A program made the translations under genes and the position numbers. Shown piece by piece: positions 44,655 through 54,895 of a stretch of 64,000 nucleotides of DNA (its first letter is position 1; each line of letters begins with the position of its first letter). Below the pieces are notes generated by a model. The model ran no database searches, had not been told where the DNA came from, and worked only from the letters and a program-made list of their open reading frames with translations. The DNA comes from Phytoseiulus persimilis (Eukaryota; Arthropoda; Arachnida; Mesostigmata; Phytoseiidae): the NCBI GenBank assembly GCA_037576195.1, contig CM075104.1, positions 1,742,775-1,806,774 on the forward strand. Reading direction: 5' to 3'.

Positions 44655-46599
44655 TGCGGCCGAGCTCGGGGATTGGGAAAAATCTCCTCACGAGCTGAAA
44701 AAGAGGTCGAGGTATACGCGAAGGAATAGGGAAGCGTCGGAGAACGTAACGCTTCAGGAGACGTTCAGCGCAGCTCAAAAACTTGGTTTTGGAGTATCTG
44801 AGAAAGACTGAAAGACGGAGATCAAACAATGCGTGTTTGCGCTCCGCTTGCAGACGAAAAAAGGGAGCCAGGGTTGGTTATAAATTTCGTCCAAAGAGAG
44901 AAGGAAATCGACCCTGGGGGGTAGGGTGCAAGCGTTCTGGATTAACCTGGTGAGGACCTCAAACCGTCATGGAGCTTGTATTGGGTCGGGGGGTTTATTC
45001 TCGGTCGCCCGGACTGGGTGCGAACAGGACCGAAGAAGAATCAAGGAAATTGACCCCACGTTCACAAGAACCGAGATTCAGTTGAGAGATTCTGCTGCTT
45101 TCGGAACTCGACTCAAAACTGACTTAGTTTGTGTCGTTTTTCGGACGGTCATCGTAATTTCAACATGCGCACACCTCTACTCCCTTTGATAAGCGCGTAC
45201 GGCATCGATCGATCGCGGAACATGTGAGAGCGTGGAAGGAATTCGTCGACGAGCCCGGGTTGATTTGTCGCTGGTTTTGCCTCACAAAACGTCGAACCCA
45301 GTCTTGCAATGCCCCTTGATCATTCTGGGAACTGTCCTCTCATGGACCCGGGTTGGTGAAATTGCGCTCTGCGATAGCCTGTTAACTCTTGGGATGGATA
45401 ACGCCCTTTCGTTCGGGTGTCCGATATCGGTTCAGCACTTCTATTGTTATTGACCTCCCTTCTCCTTGAACACACGCACACTTTTTCACAGCGTGAGATG
45501 CACGCACACTCTCAAGATGAGAAGCTCTATTCTCTCCCTTCGAATGCTTTGACTTGCTTGACTTGGACACTCGCATTAGGGAAAAACGAGACATAGCCAC
45601 ACCAGTGCCTAGCGTGCCCATCGAGTTTCATCAATTTACTCCCACAGGAAGCCGCGTAACCGATGACAAGGCAGTTGAAATTTCGGGAGCGGTGCAGTTT
45701 CGTCTTCAATGCATACTTTGATCGCTTACGATTCGATTGGACGCTTATCTGAATCGCCTAAGGGAAAAGCTCCAAATAGATCCCCAATCCTGGATCGGAA
45801 CGACGCGCCGGCTCCAACGCTCCGTTTCGTGAAACAATAAATTTTCTGCGGCCTGAGCCGGTGTTTCTCAAGCAGAATCCCATCAGGCCCCACTTGTTCA
45901 ACCAGAAACTCCTCACGCCCCACCGCGCCCTCACAAGGCACCGATTAGGAGCGAGAATGGGATAGGCTTTGACCTCAATTCGTAAGGAACACAACTTCGC
46001 GAATTGGGGGTCTCCGTGCCCCATCGAAAATACTCTGTGCCCAACCGGTGGGGCAGATGCCCCACGTGGAGAAACACTGGCCTAGGCCAATAGAATTTCA
46101 CAGCTGCGGGGGTGGCATGTATGCCTATCGAGTTTCGATCTACAGGGTGGTCATCATAAGTCAGGAATTTTCTTACTCTCTCTTCTTTTGCTCATAAATC
46201 CGTGAAAATTTATCCGATTTTAACATTTTTTTTTCATTCGATAGCTGGAAGGATGGCGCATCTTTTTCTCCTCGATTTTTGTGAATCGGGAGAAAACTGA
46301 ATTTCGCGAATCGGCTCAAAGATTGCCTTTTTTCTTTCAAGTTTTTCAAAAAAAACAGTCGGCAAACTTCTGAAGTCGACCGATCGAATTCGTAAGTGTC
46401 AAGGTCGACGCAGGATAGGATGCTACTCAAACGCCCGGCAACTCCAGATTTCTAGCTCAACACCTGTGAGGAGGACGAAAGATCGTTCCAACCTTGACCT
46501 CAAGATCGACCTCCTGACAAGATCGCGTCCTCTTTGCATTCTGGCCCTTAACTCCTCAGGGAAGCCGAATTCAGGAAATTTTCCAATGGCAAAAAGCTC
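44655..46599. other. No gene recognised
   Basis: Nearly 2 kb with short open frames on both strands and no motif I can name. The start (44655-44830) is probably the 5' untranslated part of the preceding LINE. Confidence 0.3.
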
Positions 46600-47312
46600 T
46601 GAGATTGGTCCAGACTTGGAGAGTAATGGTCAGATTGGTCTCGGAATCACCCCTCCAGACTTGAAAAGTTATGGTCAGATTGGTCTCGGAATCACCCCTC
46701 CAGACTTGGAAAGTTATGGTCAGATAGGTCTCGGAATCACCCCTCCAGACTTGGAAAGTAATGCTCAGATTGGCCTCGGAATCACCCCTCCAGACTTGAA
46801 AAGTTATGGTCAGATTGGCCTCGGAATCACCCCTCCAGAGTTGGACAGTAATGCTCAGATTGGCCTCGGAATCACCCCTCCAGAGTTGGGCAGTAATGCT
46901 CAGATTGGCCTCGGAATCACCCCTCCAGAGTTGGAAAGTGATGGTCAGATTGGTCTCGGAGTCACCCCTCCAGACTTGGAAAGTGATGGTCAGATTGGTC
47001 TCGGAATCACCCCTCCAGAGTCGGACAGTAATGCTCAGATTGGCCTCGGAATCACCCCTCCAGACTTGAAAAGTTATGGTCAGATTGGTCTCGGAATCAC
47101 CCCTCCAGACTTGGAAAGTGATGGCCAGATTGGTCTCGGAATCACCCCTCCAGAGTTGGACAGTAATGCTCAGATTGGCCTCGGAATCACCCCTCCAGAC
47201 TTGGAAAGTAATGGTCAGATTGGTCTCGGAATCACCCCTCCAGACTTGAAAAGTTATGGTCAGATTGGTCTCGGAATCACCCCTCCAGACTTGAGAAGTT
47301 ATGGTCAGATAG
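46600..47312 (+). repeat. 45-bp satellite array H
   Basis: About 16 units; two unit types alternate irregularly, one with CCAGACTTGAAAAGTTATGG and one with CCAGAGTTGGACAGTAATGC. The array stops at the beginning of the copia remnant near 47330 without a palindrome cluster. Confidence 0.9.
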
Positions 47313-47479
47313 GAATCTCTCCGGCTGCGACACCCCTCGACACCCTGGGGTGTCGATGTCGGAAAAGTTTGACGACCTCTGCTCTACGGCATCAAACAAG
47401 GACCAAGAAGCTTCCATACCAAACTACGACAAGTATTCACAAATCTTTAACTGGTTCAAAGTCAAGCTGACCCGTGTCT

Positions 47480-48492
47480 GTTCTTCAGACATGGCCCTGG
47501 ATCAGCTCTGTCACTACTCGCAGCCTATGTAGACGATGTCTTAGTTATGTCAACGAATCAAAACATTCTCGACGATCTTCTTGCGCGAATCTCGAAATCG
47601 TCCAAGATAAAAAATATCACCGTTGAACACTTTCCTAGGTATACATATCCATATCGATAAATTCCATAACGTGTGGTTAAACCAGAAGGACTATGCTCTG
47701 TCAATTCTTAAGCGTTTCCAAATGGAACACGCAAGACCAATCGTGACCCCAGCAGATAATTCGATCTATTCTCTCGAACGTAACAAAGACTCGAATTCGA
47801 CTCGCCCATATCGGTGCTTACCAAGTTCGCTCATGTATTTGTCCTCATGTACCCGCCCGGACATTTCGTATATAGTTTCCTACCTATCAAGATTTCTCGA
47901 CAATCACACAGAAGAGCATTTGAACGCTGCTCTAAAAGTCCTCCGCTACTTGCAGGACTCCCCAGATCTTCCCATTGTTTACTCCGGAGGCTCGTTCGAT
48001 AAACTCCAGGATACCTTTGAGATCTACACAGATGCCGATTACGCATCCTGCAAGGAAACGCGTCGATCTGTGAGTGGCTCCATTACAAAATTAAACGGCG
48101 GTCCCATCTTGTGGTCAAGCCGACAACAGAAGAGCATCTCGCTTTCAACAACCGAAAGCGAGTTTATCAGCGCAACTGAAGGTGCAAAAGACGCCCTATG
48201 GCTTAACGCTCTCTTCAAAGAACTCAAGCTTCCCCTCCGACCGAAAATTTACATCGATAATATCTCAGCGATCAGGCTCATACTCAATCCCCAGTTTCAT
48301 CTAAGGACAAAACACAATGATGTCAGATATAAATTCATTCGAGAAACACATCAGAAGAATCAAATCAGCTACGCTTACGTGACGACGGACAAACAGCTAG
48401 CTGATCTACTAACAAAACCTTTGCCCCGCCCAGCTTTCCAAAAACTTCTTGCACTTATAGGACTGCGGAGATGGCATTCACAACTTTCCTGA
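47480..48492 (+). pseudogene. Ty1/copia pol: RT end and RNase H
   Basis: The 3' half of a copia polyprotein. AYVDDVLVMST at 47521-47553 is the RT catalytic site. One frameshift near 47620 leads to a clean 290-codon frame: LNTFLGIHIHIDKF, the RT thumb, then RNase H with YTDADYASCKETRRSVSG, WSSRQQKSISLSTTESEF, YIDNISAIRL, RTKHNDVRYKFIRE and the terminal TTDKQLADLLTKPL. Gag, protease, integrase and the RT front are absent. Downstream ORFs overlap its end. Confidence 0.85.
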
Positions 48493-48815
48493 TCACTGCC
48501 ATTTCCGTTGCCCTCCTCCAAACACCCGTTATTGGCTCATTCTACTACTTCGACTACGAAGATTGCGGATCATGTGAAAATCTCTCCGACTGTTGCATAA
48601 TCCGAGAAATCGAGCCCGCACAATTCATTACTCAATGCTCAATGTCTTCCCTGAACTGCATCCAAAGTTCTTCTCCTGACATCGTGTGCCCCCTCTGGGA
48701 GGGGAATCCCTTCGGAAGAAATACAAAGAAACTCGACCAATGCCCCAACCGGATCATATCACTACCAATAAGACCCTACCTTATGCTTCAATCATTCTCA
48801 ACTGCATCCTATTGA
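48471..48815 (+). CDS. Secreted/membrane-targeted Cys-rich ORF overlapping copia pol
   Basis: The ATG at 48471 lies 22 nt inside the end of copia pol, in another frame. The 114-residue product starts with a clear signal peptide (FLITAISVALLQTPVIG, cleavage plausible after IGS) and then a Cys-rich region (CGSCENLSDCC, then three more Cys to CPLWEG). A second frame, 48686-48934, supplies a transmembrane segment. The arrangement - 3' of pol, short overlap, signal peptide, ectodomain, membrane anchor - is that of an envelope-like gene, but no known envelope family is recognised and small size argues for caution. Alternatively it is a cellular ORF fragment. Confidence 0.45.
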   Translation: MAFTTFLITAISVALLQTPVIGSFYYFDYEDCGSCENLSDCCIIREIEPAQFITQCSMSSLNCIQSSSPDIVCPLWEGNPFGRNTKKLDQCPNRIISLPIRPYLMLQSFSTASY

Positions 48816-48934
48816 TAGCCCTCTTCAGTGTCTTTTATACCTACAGACGGAACTACGCCCGTATGCAATCGTACCAACCTATTCCACCTTACAACTCCCC
48901 AGATAACTCGCTCCACAGAGTAGACCGAGAGTAA
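48686..48934 (+). CDS. Transmembrane ORF overlapping the Cys-rich ORF
   Basis: An 82-residue frame overlapping the previous one by 130 bp, shifted in phase. It holds a hydrophobic segment (ASIILNCILLIALFSVFY) followed by YRRN and a short polar tail with QPIPPYNSP. With the preceding signal-peptide ORF it would make the two ends of a type I membrane protein, suggesting either a past single-base indel or a frameshift/spliced product. Which is unknown. Confidence 0.4.
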   Translation: MPPLGGESLRKKYKETRPMPQPDHITTNKTLPYASIILNCILLIALFSVFYTYRRNYARMQSYQPIPPYNSPDNSLHRVDRE

Positions 48935-49131
48935 AATCTCCCAGCGTACCACACAAGAATAGAGAAAGAATTGACACACCTACCCAACGATGAGACATTT
49001 TTTTGAATGGCGCGTAGCCAGCTCCTGTTTATGTTAAGAATGTTATTTTAGAAAAACACAAAATGTTCTACTTTACAATGCGATTTTTTTTGTTGTACAC
49101 CTCAAACTTCGGTCTAACTTAAGTACCCCCT
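48935..49131. other. A/T-rich noncoding
   Basis: Noncoding sequence between convergent ORFs; AATGTTATTTTAGAAAAACA and a T8 run. It may contain the 3' end of the copia element, but no LTR pair is visible. Confidence 0.35.
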
Positions 49132-49914
49132 TCATCTCTCGCTCTGTATCGGATCAGAGGGAACAACCTCAACCAAGGGTCGTCGCCTCTCCTTCAACAA
49201 AACACAAATTCCCCTCACGCGTGATCGGCAGAGTATGTGTTGAATGTCAAGCTCACAATCGAAGCCGCGGAGCATTATCCGCTGGCGTTTGCCACCAGGT
49301 ATCGACGGCGACAAATTATCGGCCGGCACCGTTGACATCTCAGGTGCAACCGTGGTACTTCTCTCGGTCGGATTCACATCAATCCCCCCGAGGTCGATTG
49401 CGACTTCGATCGCGAATCCTGACCCGACCAGGACCAGCAACGCGCCGAAGATACAATAACCCAACGTCAGGGATTTTATCGCCCTCCCGGATGATCGACA
49501 AATCAGAGACTCCGGCTCCAAATTCAACGACACGAATGGATTCCGTGGGCGACGCTCAGTCAAGCTCGACCGTGAGCCCTCCATTTTTACTTGCCCCTGA
49601 GAGTCGATCGAAAATCGAACCCGCAGAGGGGGCGTCGCTGCCACCAACGATCCAATATTGGCCACCAAGCCAGAGGTCGATTCTCCCACAGGAGCCTCCG
49701 TTACCGTGTGCTTCTCTTCATCAACTCCGATGTTCTCAGGCGATTGAGGCATCTCGGCGAAACCTTCACTAACGGACTCGAAGGAGGATTCTGACTCAGA
49801 ATCTCCTATCGGCTCGTCGTTCTGTCGTTGCTCCCTCTTTGCGCAACGGAGCGCCCTCTCACTGAGGCTCGTTTGGCCGGCACCCTTCGAACATTTTCCC
49901 TCGGATTGCGACAT
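49132..49914 (-). CDS. Unrecognised single-pass membrane protein
   Basis: A 260-codon minus-strand frame from ATG 49914 (open a further 27 codons upstream). The N-terminal half is highly polar and acidic/Ser-rich (GDSESESSFESVSE), with no signal peptide. One strong transmembrane segment (SLTLGYCIFGALLVLVGSGF) lies near residues 155-180, followed by a Thr/Ser-rich stretch and a short C-terminal region with three Cys. That topology suggests a type II or tail-proximal membrane protein. It lies 3' of the LTR-like sequence at 50294, on the same strand as the intact Gypsy. I do not recognise a family; it may be a retroelement accessory gene. Confidence 0.45.
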   Translation of the reverse strand: MSQSEGKCSKGAGQTSLSERALRCAKREQRQNDEPIGDSESESSFESVSEGFAEMPQSPENIGVDEEKHTVTEAPVGESTSGLVANIGSLVAATPPLRVRFSIDSQGQVKMEGSRSSLTERRPRNPFVSLNLEPESLICRSSGRAIKSLTLGYCIFGALLVLVGSGFAIEVAIDLGGIDVNPTERSTTVAPEMSTVPADNLSPSIPGGKRQRIMLRGFDCELDIQHILCRSRVRGICVLLKERRRPLVEVVPSDPIQSER

Positions 49915-49995
49915 CGTCTCGGAATGCTTCACTATTTTTTTTTCTTCTTGGCGACCAAAGTGACATCGTTCAAGACCTTCAACCTCAACAAACAC

Positions 49996-50293
49996 AATAA
50001 TCTACCCCCTTCCCATTTTGGCTCCAACCCCTGCGCCGAACGTGTCGGTGCAGGCCGAACGACTCAAGAACAACGCCACCTGCAACAACAAGAACCTCAA
50101 CAAGAACAATAACAAACAAGACCCAACGTCTTCGGGCACGTTACAACGAGTACACACAGGTACCATTTACGATTGCTCTCAGAGACCAACTCTAGAACAA
50201 CCAAGACCCTCAAATGTTGGAGCACATACAAGATATGGAACACTCCCTCTGGTATCGATAAATTCATCATTCATTTAGGTCATAGGTAACTAC
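49996..50293. other. No gene recognised
   Basis: Noncoding; an AAC/CAA-rich stretch (ACAACAAGAACCTCAACAAG) at 50080-50125. Confidence 0.35.
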
Positions 50294-51388
50294 TGTAATC
50301 GTCTTCTACGTGCTCCAAGGCCTGGACTCTCAAAGGGAAGGGATCTCACGGTGATTCGTCGTCACTCCGTTTATTCGATACTTTTCATCGACGCTACCAC
50401 TCGCTCCGCTCGTGGCCGTCTCTCATGCATCTCTCTTCACACACACATTCCACACACCGACGCAGACTCTGCTGACGGCGCTAACATTCATTCTCTCTCC
50501 ACTCTCCTCTGGATCTCGGCCAAACCGCGATCACCTCGAGTCACTCCAACTCGAGCCAACTACATTCGACCACCGCTAACAAAACCTGCCTCTTGGCGGT
50601 GTATTTCATTCATTCATACAGCCATTTCAATACCATAAATAATACTAGCCTAGCATAACCTAAATGAGTATTCGTGAGCGAGCGCAACTACCGTTGTTCA
50701 AAGGTCCGCGCTATGGATCATCTCGGTCCCTCCTGCGCTTATGATGCTCGTCGCTCGTTGACTTTCCTTTCGCAAATATCGTGGCCATTCACGCATTGCA
50801 GTAAGGGTGGTGTCGGGATCTCGAAGCACAACGGGAACCCCAACAGCTCTCGGATCCGAACTTACTCCCTCTCGCGAGCATCGTCCTGCCCTTCCGTCGG
50901 TGCCTCCTCTTCTGTCGAAACAGCCAGCTCCGTTGCGGGACCGTCCGTCCGCTCATCTTCTCCAGGGGTGGCCCTCGTGGTCCCCGTGCAGTCCGCCATG
51001 ATGTGGTCATCCTGCTGGCATCTCCAACACCGCGGGATCCCTCCTGGCGGGCACATCCTTCCGTAGTGTCCTCGTCCTCCACATCTGAAGCACTCCTGCC
51101 CTCTGGCTCTGCATCCGGCGAAACCCCACTGATGGCGGTTGTCCCCACAGCCTCTGCATTGCTGCCCTGGTGCACCTCCTTCTCCGGCCATGGTTGAGAT
51201 GAAAATATTTGTTTCTTCCTCTTGAATCCCGTCTGCGACTTCTTTTGCGCGCTTTCGTCACACCTCTATCTCAACTTCCACTTGACTCAAATCTACTGCT
51301 TCGCTTCTTCGAGTCAAAACATCATCTTCAATTTCCCGACGCTGCGCACTCTATACTCGCTCTGCCCACGCTACCTAATGTTGTCCCC
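50294..51388 (-). repeat. Putative 3' LTR of the intact Gypsy
   Basis: On the minus strand it would start TGTTGGGGACAACATTAGG just after pol and end GACGATTACA, i.e. TG...CA, about 1.1 kb. Its last 93 bp (50294-50386, with AATAAACGGAGTGACG) match 56314-56404 at the other end of the element. The remainder has no counterpart there and contains a zinc-knuckle ORF, so the limits are uncertain. Confidence 0.45.
50862..51191 (-). CDS. Zinc-knuckle protein fragment (gag-like)
   Basis: A 109-residue minus-strand frame from ATG 51191. It carries an imperfect first finger (CRGCGDNRHQWGFAGC) and two canonical CX2CX4HX4C knuckles, CFRCGGRGHYGRMC and CWRCQQDDHIMADC, followed by an acidic tail. It is the nucleic-acid-binding end of a gag, placed 3' of pol, within the possible LTR. 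The intact gag upstream has its own knuckles, so this comes from another element or serves as an extra protein. Confidence 0.5.
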   Translation of the reverse strand: MAGEGGAPGQQCRGCGDNRHQWGFAGCRARGQECFRCGGRGHYGRMCPPGGIPRCWRCQQDDHIMADCTGTTRATPGEDERTDGPATELAVSTEEEAPTEGQDDARERE

Positions 51389-51397
51389 AACAGACTA

Positions 51398-54300
51398 CTA
51401 CTTCGAATACTTGAAATTACTAGGTTTACGCCTCGACTCCCTATCTGGCTGTCGTCTTCTACCTAATTCTCTTTGATCACTCGCAGGTGATTCCAATAAC
51501 GCTGAATTCATATCAATTGTTTGATTCAAACTTTCCTGCGTTTCCTGCTGTTTGTTCGCTGCATCCTCTACCAATGTCTGGTTCCAATCCATCGGTATGC
51601 CACCCGAATCGCTGCTGATGTTGATGACTTCTGAGCTTTCCGAACTTTCTTCTTCCAAGACTTCCTCGTCTTCGTGGTGCGGTTGAAACCACTTGAGCTG
51701 TGAACTGTGAGCTGTACAGACGTAGTTTCGTTCGCCTCCTAATTCGGTCAGCTCGTACGAATCTTTCGGCAGGACGCTAGTAATGACCATAGGACCGCGG
51801 AATTTCCGCTGCAACTTCGTTGGCGACCCCGTTGGTATTGGCAGTCGTCTTAGGAACACCACATCTCCCAGCGAAAATCTGATATGAGCTCTCCTTTTCA
51901 AATCGCAATAGTACGCGTACTCGTCCTGATTTCGCTCCAAAACCGCCCTGATCTGATCTTGAATTTCTGCTGCCGGTTGCCACACCCTATCTTGAGCTCC
52001 TTCGATCACTTTCTCGTGATTGTTTACTCTTGGAACGTATCCATGCAACACCTCGAATGGAGACTTCCCCAAACTTCTCGACACCGTTCTATTCATCCAC
52101 ATCTGCACCTCTGGTAACCATCTCGTCCAATCACTCCGGTCCTCCTTTTTGCAGAAGGATCTCAATAATCTAGCTATTTCCTTATTCAATCGCTCTATTT
52201 GCCCGTTGGACCGCGGCAGTTGTGTACTGATCTTCAGATGGGTGATTCCCTCTTTATTCAAGAACGCCTCGAACTTTTTAGACGTGAATGCCGTACCCCG
52301 ATCTGACACTAACTTGTTTGGTTTCCCGTACATTAGGAACACTCTCTCCAAGAACTTGATCACCCCGTCGGTCGCTGTTGACACCACCGCCTCCATGACC
52401 ACGAACTTTGTGAACCCATCTACAACCGCGATGATATGCTCCTTCCGATTTGATTTGATCAACGGCCCTAGGTGGTCTATGAATAACTTCTCGAACGGCC
52501 TTCTTTCCGGACGAATTGCATTCGTCAGTCCTTCGCCTTTGCCACTCTGTTCCTTGTTGTAAATGCAGTCCAAACATGCTCGGAGATGAAATTTCGTATA
52601 ATCCTTCATCTTCGGGAACCAGTATCCTCTCCTTATTAGCTCCAGAGTCTTATCCTTGCCAAAATGCCCCGCCTTGTCGTGATTCATAACCAAGAGGTAT
52701 TTTCTCAACGTCTTTGGAACCACGAACAATTTCTTGTCCCCTTCTTCTTTGTAGAGTATTCCTTGCACCTCGCAGAATCCTCCTATCATGCTTTGCTCCT
52801 TCACGGTCCTTCCTCGACTGCCTTTCGCCAGAATCTCCATCCTTTTCTTGATATCCTCATCTGTGGCTTGAATTGCTCTGAATTGATCCTCCTCTGTCTG
52901 TGTTTTAATCAGCTTCACCGACACTGAATCCGTCGGCATGAACTCCTCCTCAACTTCTCCGCCCTCTTCATCCGGCTCTCTACTAAGTGCATCCACATGA
53001 CCCATTGAAGTTCCGGCCCTGTGCTTAACATCGAAATCGAATTCCGCTATCCTGCTGAGCCATCTACTCAGCTGTGCCGATCCTCCCAGTGCTTTGAGCG
53101 CTGCTACCGCGTTACAGTCGCTCACCACGGTGAACTTCTGCCCGTAAAGATAATGCCTCAGTCGTTCCATCGCCCATACGACTGCCAATTGCTCCAATTT
53201 GGTTGAATGATAATTCCTTTCAGTTGTCGATAATTTCCTGCTGATCGAGTACACCATTCTCCATTGCCCGTTGTTTTCTAGCAACAATATCGCCCCCAAG
53301 CCCACTAATGACGCATCCGTGTGGAGCTGAGTCGGTCTGCCTGGCACGAACCGATCCAATGACGCGCCCATCAGTGCCCGCTTCAATTGTTCAAACGCCG
53401 CATTGCATTTTTCTGACCACTCGAACTTTGCCTCCTTCCTCAGTAACTCCGTTATTGGACTCGCTATTGTCGCGTAATTTTTCACGAACCTCCTGAAGAA
53501 TGACGCTAACCCGAGGAATCTTCTTGCCCCGTGAACATCTGTTGGTGCTTTGTAGTCTATGACTGCGTTTAGTTTCTTTTTACCCGGCCTGATTCCGTCC
53601 TTCGAAACCCTGAACCCCAGAAACTCAACCGACTCCATGAAAAACCTACACTTCTCTATACGAATTGTCAAGCCAGCCTGCTGAAGTGCCTTCAGGACAT
53701 TTTCTATCTTCTCTAGGTGCTCTTGATACGTGTCCGCTGCAGTTATCAGATCATCCAAATAAGGGAATGTCTGTTGCGATCCAATCGTATTCTTCACCTT
53801 CATCATTAGCTCCTGGAACTTTGCTGGTGCATTACAGAACCCCATCATCAGTACTTTCGGTTCGAAGTGCCCCTCCGGTGTCACGAACGCCGCCTTCTCC
53901 CTTGCCTTCTGTGTCATCGGAATCTGGAAGTATCCCCATGCCAAATCGAATGTTGAATAGGTCTCCCTTCCCCCTATATCATCCAAGACATCATCAATCA
54001 GTGGCAACGGATAGTTGAGTCGCTTCGTCTGCGCATTCAGCTTCCGATAGTCGATCACCATTCTCCATCCACCGTCCCCTTCCTTTACCAGTAAAACCGG
54101 GCTGGCATATGTTGACTGCGATGGCATTATCATTCCTGCTCCCTTCATCTGTTCGAGAATATCCCTCAGAGCCTCCTTCTCTACCACTGACAATCGATAT
54201 GGCTTGCTCCTAACCGGCTGACTACCTTCAACTTCTTCGATATCAAACTCCGCCCAAGTTGTATTTCCCAACTCACTCATGGAAGTTGCCACGACACTCC

Positions 54301-54895
54301 GATACCGGTTGATCAGTGTCACCAGCCTGTCGTGTATTGACCTCGGTAATCTCGAGCCTACGATGACTTGCTTTTCTTCGATCTCTTTCGACTGGCTTGT
54401 CCCGCTGCTGACCGCCTGTCCTACGGTTGCTGCTTTAACCTTCCTTTTCAACTTGAATATTTCTTCTTCGGTTATCATTCTTCCCCTTGTGATCACCGTA
54501 CCTTCCTTCAATACGAGCTCGGTTCTCCCTCGGTTCGCTACAGGTATGATCACTCCGTCCTCGCTGAGCTCGTACAGCCCGCCCAGTGGTATTTCCTTAT
54601 CCTTCCTTTCCCCGTTGGTGGTTTCTAGAAGTATTAGCCCCTCGCGCTGGACGCCATCTTCTTGAGTTGTCACTATCTCAACTAACGCCAAGCTTCTTGG
54701 TTCCAAACGAACCTCCGACTTCAGAGTCAACTTCACCTTCCTGTTCTGCTGTGGCAACACTTTAGCTATCTCGTTGAACGCTCGATTCTCCAACCCCCAT
54801 GCCTGACCTTCCATGTACACCGTGACCAGTGCTGGGTTATCCAAAAGATCTTTGCCCAACAGAATTTCGTCTCCCTCTAGAGCTCCTTCTGGCAA
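51398..54895 (-). CDS. Gypsy pol, uninterrupted 1165 codons
   Basis: A complete Ty3/gypsy pol frame on the minus strand. In order: protease C-terminus (EILLGKDLL), connector, RT with GWRMVIDYRKLNAQT, STFDLAWGYFQIPM and FPYLDDLITA (about 53757), RNase H (LHTDASLVGLGAIL; VVSDCNAVAAL), integrase zinc domain (HDKAGH...CLDCIYN), LFIDHLGPL, VSDRGTAFTS and RSNGQIERLNKE giving D, D, E, and a C-terminal GPMVITSVL domain plus a Ser/Glu-rich tail. There is no stop or frameshift over 3.5 kb. The frame is open without an ATG and overlaps gag by 59 nt in the +1 phase. It is the youngest-looking Gypsy here. Confidence 0.93.
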   Translation of the reverse strand: MPEGALEGDEILLGKDLLDNPALVTVYMEGQAWGLENRAFNEIAKVLPQQNRKVKLTLKSEVRLEPRSLALVEIVTTQEDGVQREGLILLETTNGERKDKEIPLGGLYELSEDGVIIPVANRGRTELVLKEGTVITRGRMITEEEIFKLKRKVKAATVGQAVSSGTSQSKEIEEKQVIVGSRLPRSIHDRLVTLINRYRSVVATSMSELGNTTWAEFDIEEVEGSQPVRSKPYRLSVVEKEALRDILEQMKGAGMIMPSQSTYASPVLLVKEGDGGWRMVIDYRKLNAQTKRLNYPLPLIDDVLDDIGGRETYSTFDLAWGYFQIPMTQKAREKAAFVTPEGHFEPKVLMMGFCNAPAKFQELMMKVKNTIGSQQTFPYLDDLITAADTYQEHLEKIENVLKALQQAGLTIRIEKCRFFMESVEFLGFRVSKDGIRPGKKKLNAVIDYKAPTDVHGARRFLGLASFFRRFVKNYATIASPITELLRKEAKFEWSEKCNAAFEQLKRALMGASLDRFVPGRPTQLHTDASLVGLGAILLLENNGQWRMVYSISRKLSTTERNYHSTKLEQLAVVWAMERLRHYLYGQKFTVVSDCNAVAALKALGGSAQLSRWLSRIAEFDFDVKHRAGTSMGHVDALSREPDEEGGEVEEEFMPTDSVSVKLIKTQTEEDQFRAIQATDEDIKKRMEILAKGSRGRTVKEQSMIGGFCEVQGILYKEEGDKKLFVVPKTLRKYLLVMNHDKAGHFGKDKTLELIRRGYWFPKMKDYTKFHLRACLDCIYNKEQSGKGEGLTNAIRPERRPFEKLFIDHLGPLIKSNRKEHIIAVVDGFTKFVVMEAVVSTATDGVIKFLERVFLMYGKPNKLVSDRGTAFTSKKFEAFLNKEGITHLKISTQLPRSNGQIERLNKEIARLLRSFCKKEDRSDWTRWLPEVQMWMNRTVSRSLGKSPFEVLHGYVPRVNNHEKVIEGAQDRVWQPAAEIQDQIRAVLERNQDEYAYYCDLKRRAHIRFSLGDVVFLRRLPIPTGSPTKLQRKFRGPMVITSVLPKDSYELTELGGERNYVCTAHSSQLKWFQPHHEDEEVLEEESSESSEVINISSDSGGIPMDWNQTLVEDAANKQQETQESLNQTIDMNSALLESPASDQRELGRRRQPDRESRRKPSNFKYSK

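Noticed and set aside
42412-44811. Plus-strand frames opposite the RLE-type LINE
   Set aside because: They are antisense to recognisable zinc-knuckle and RT sequence.
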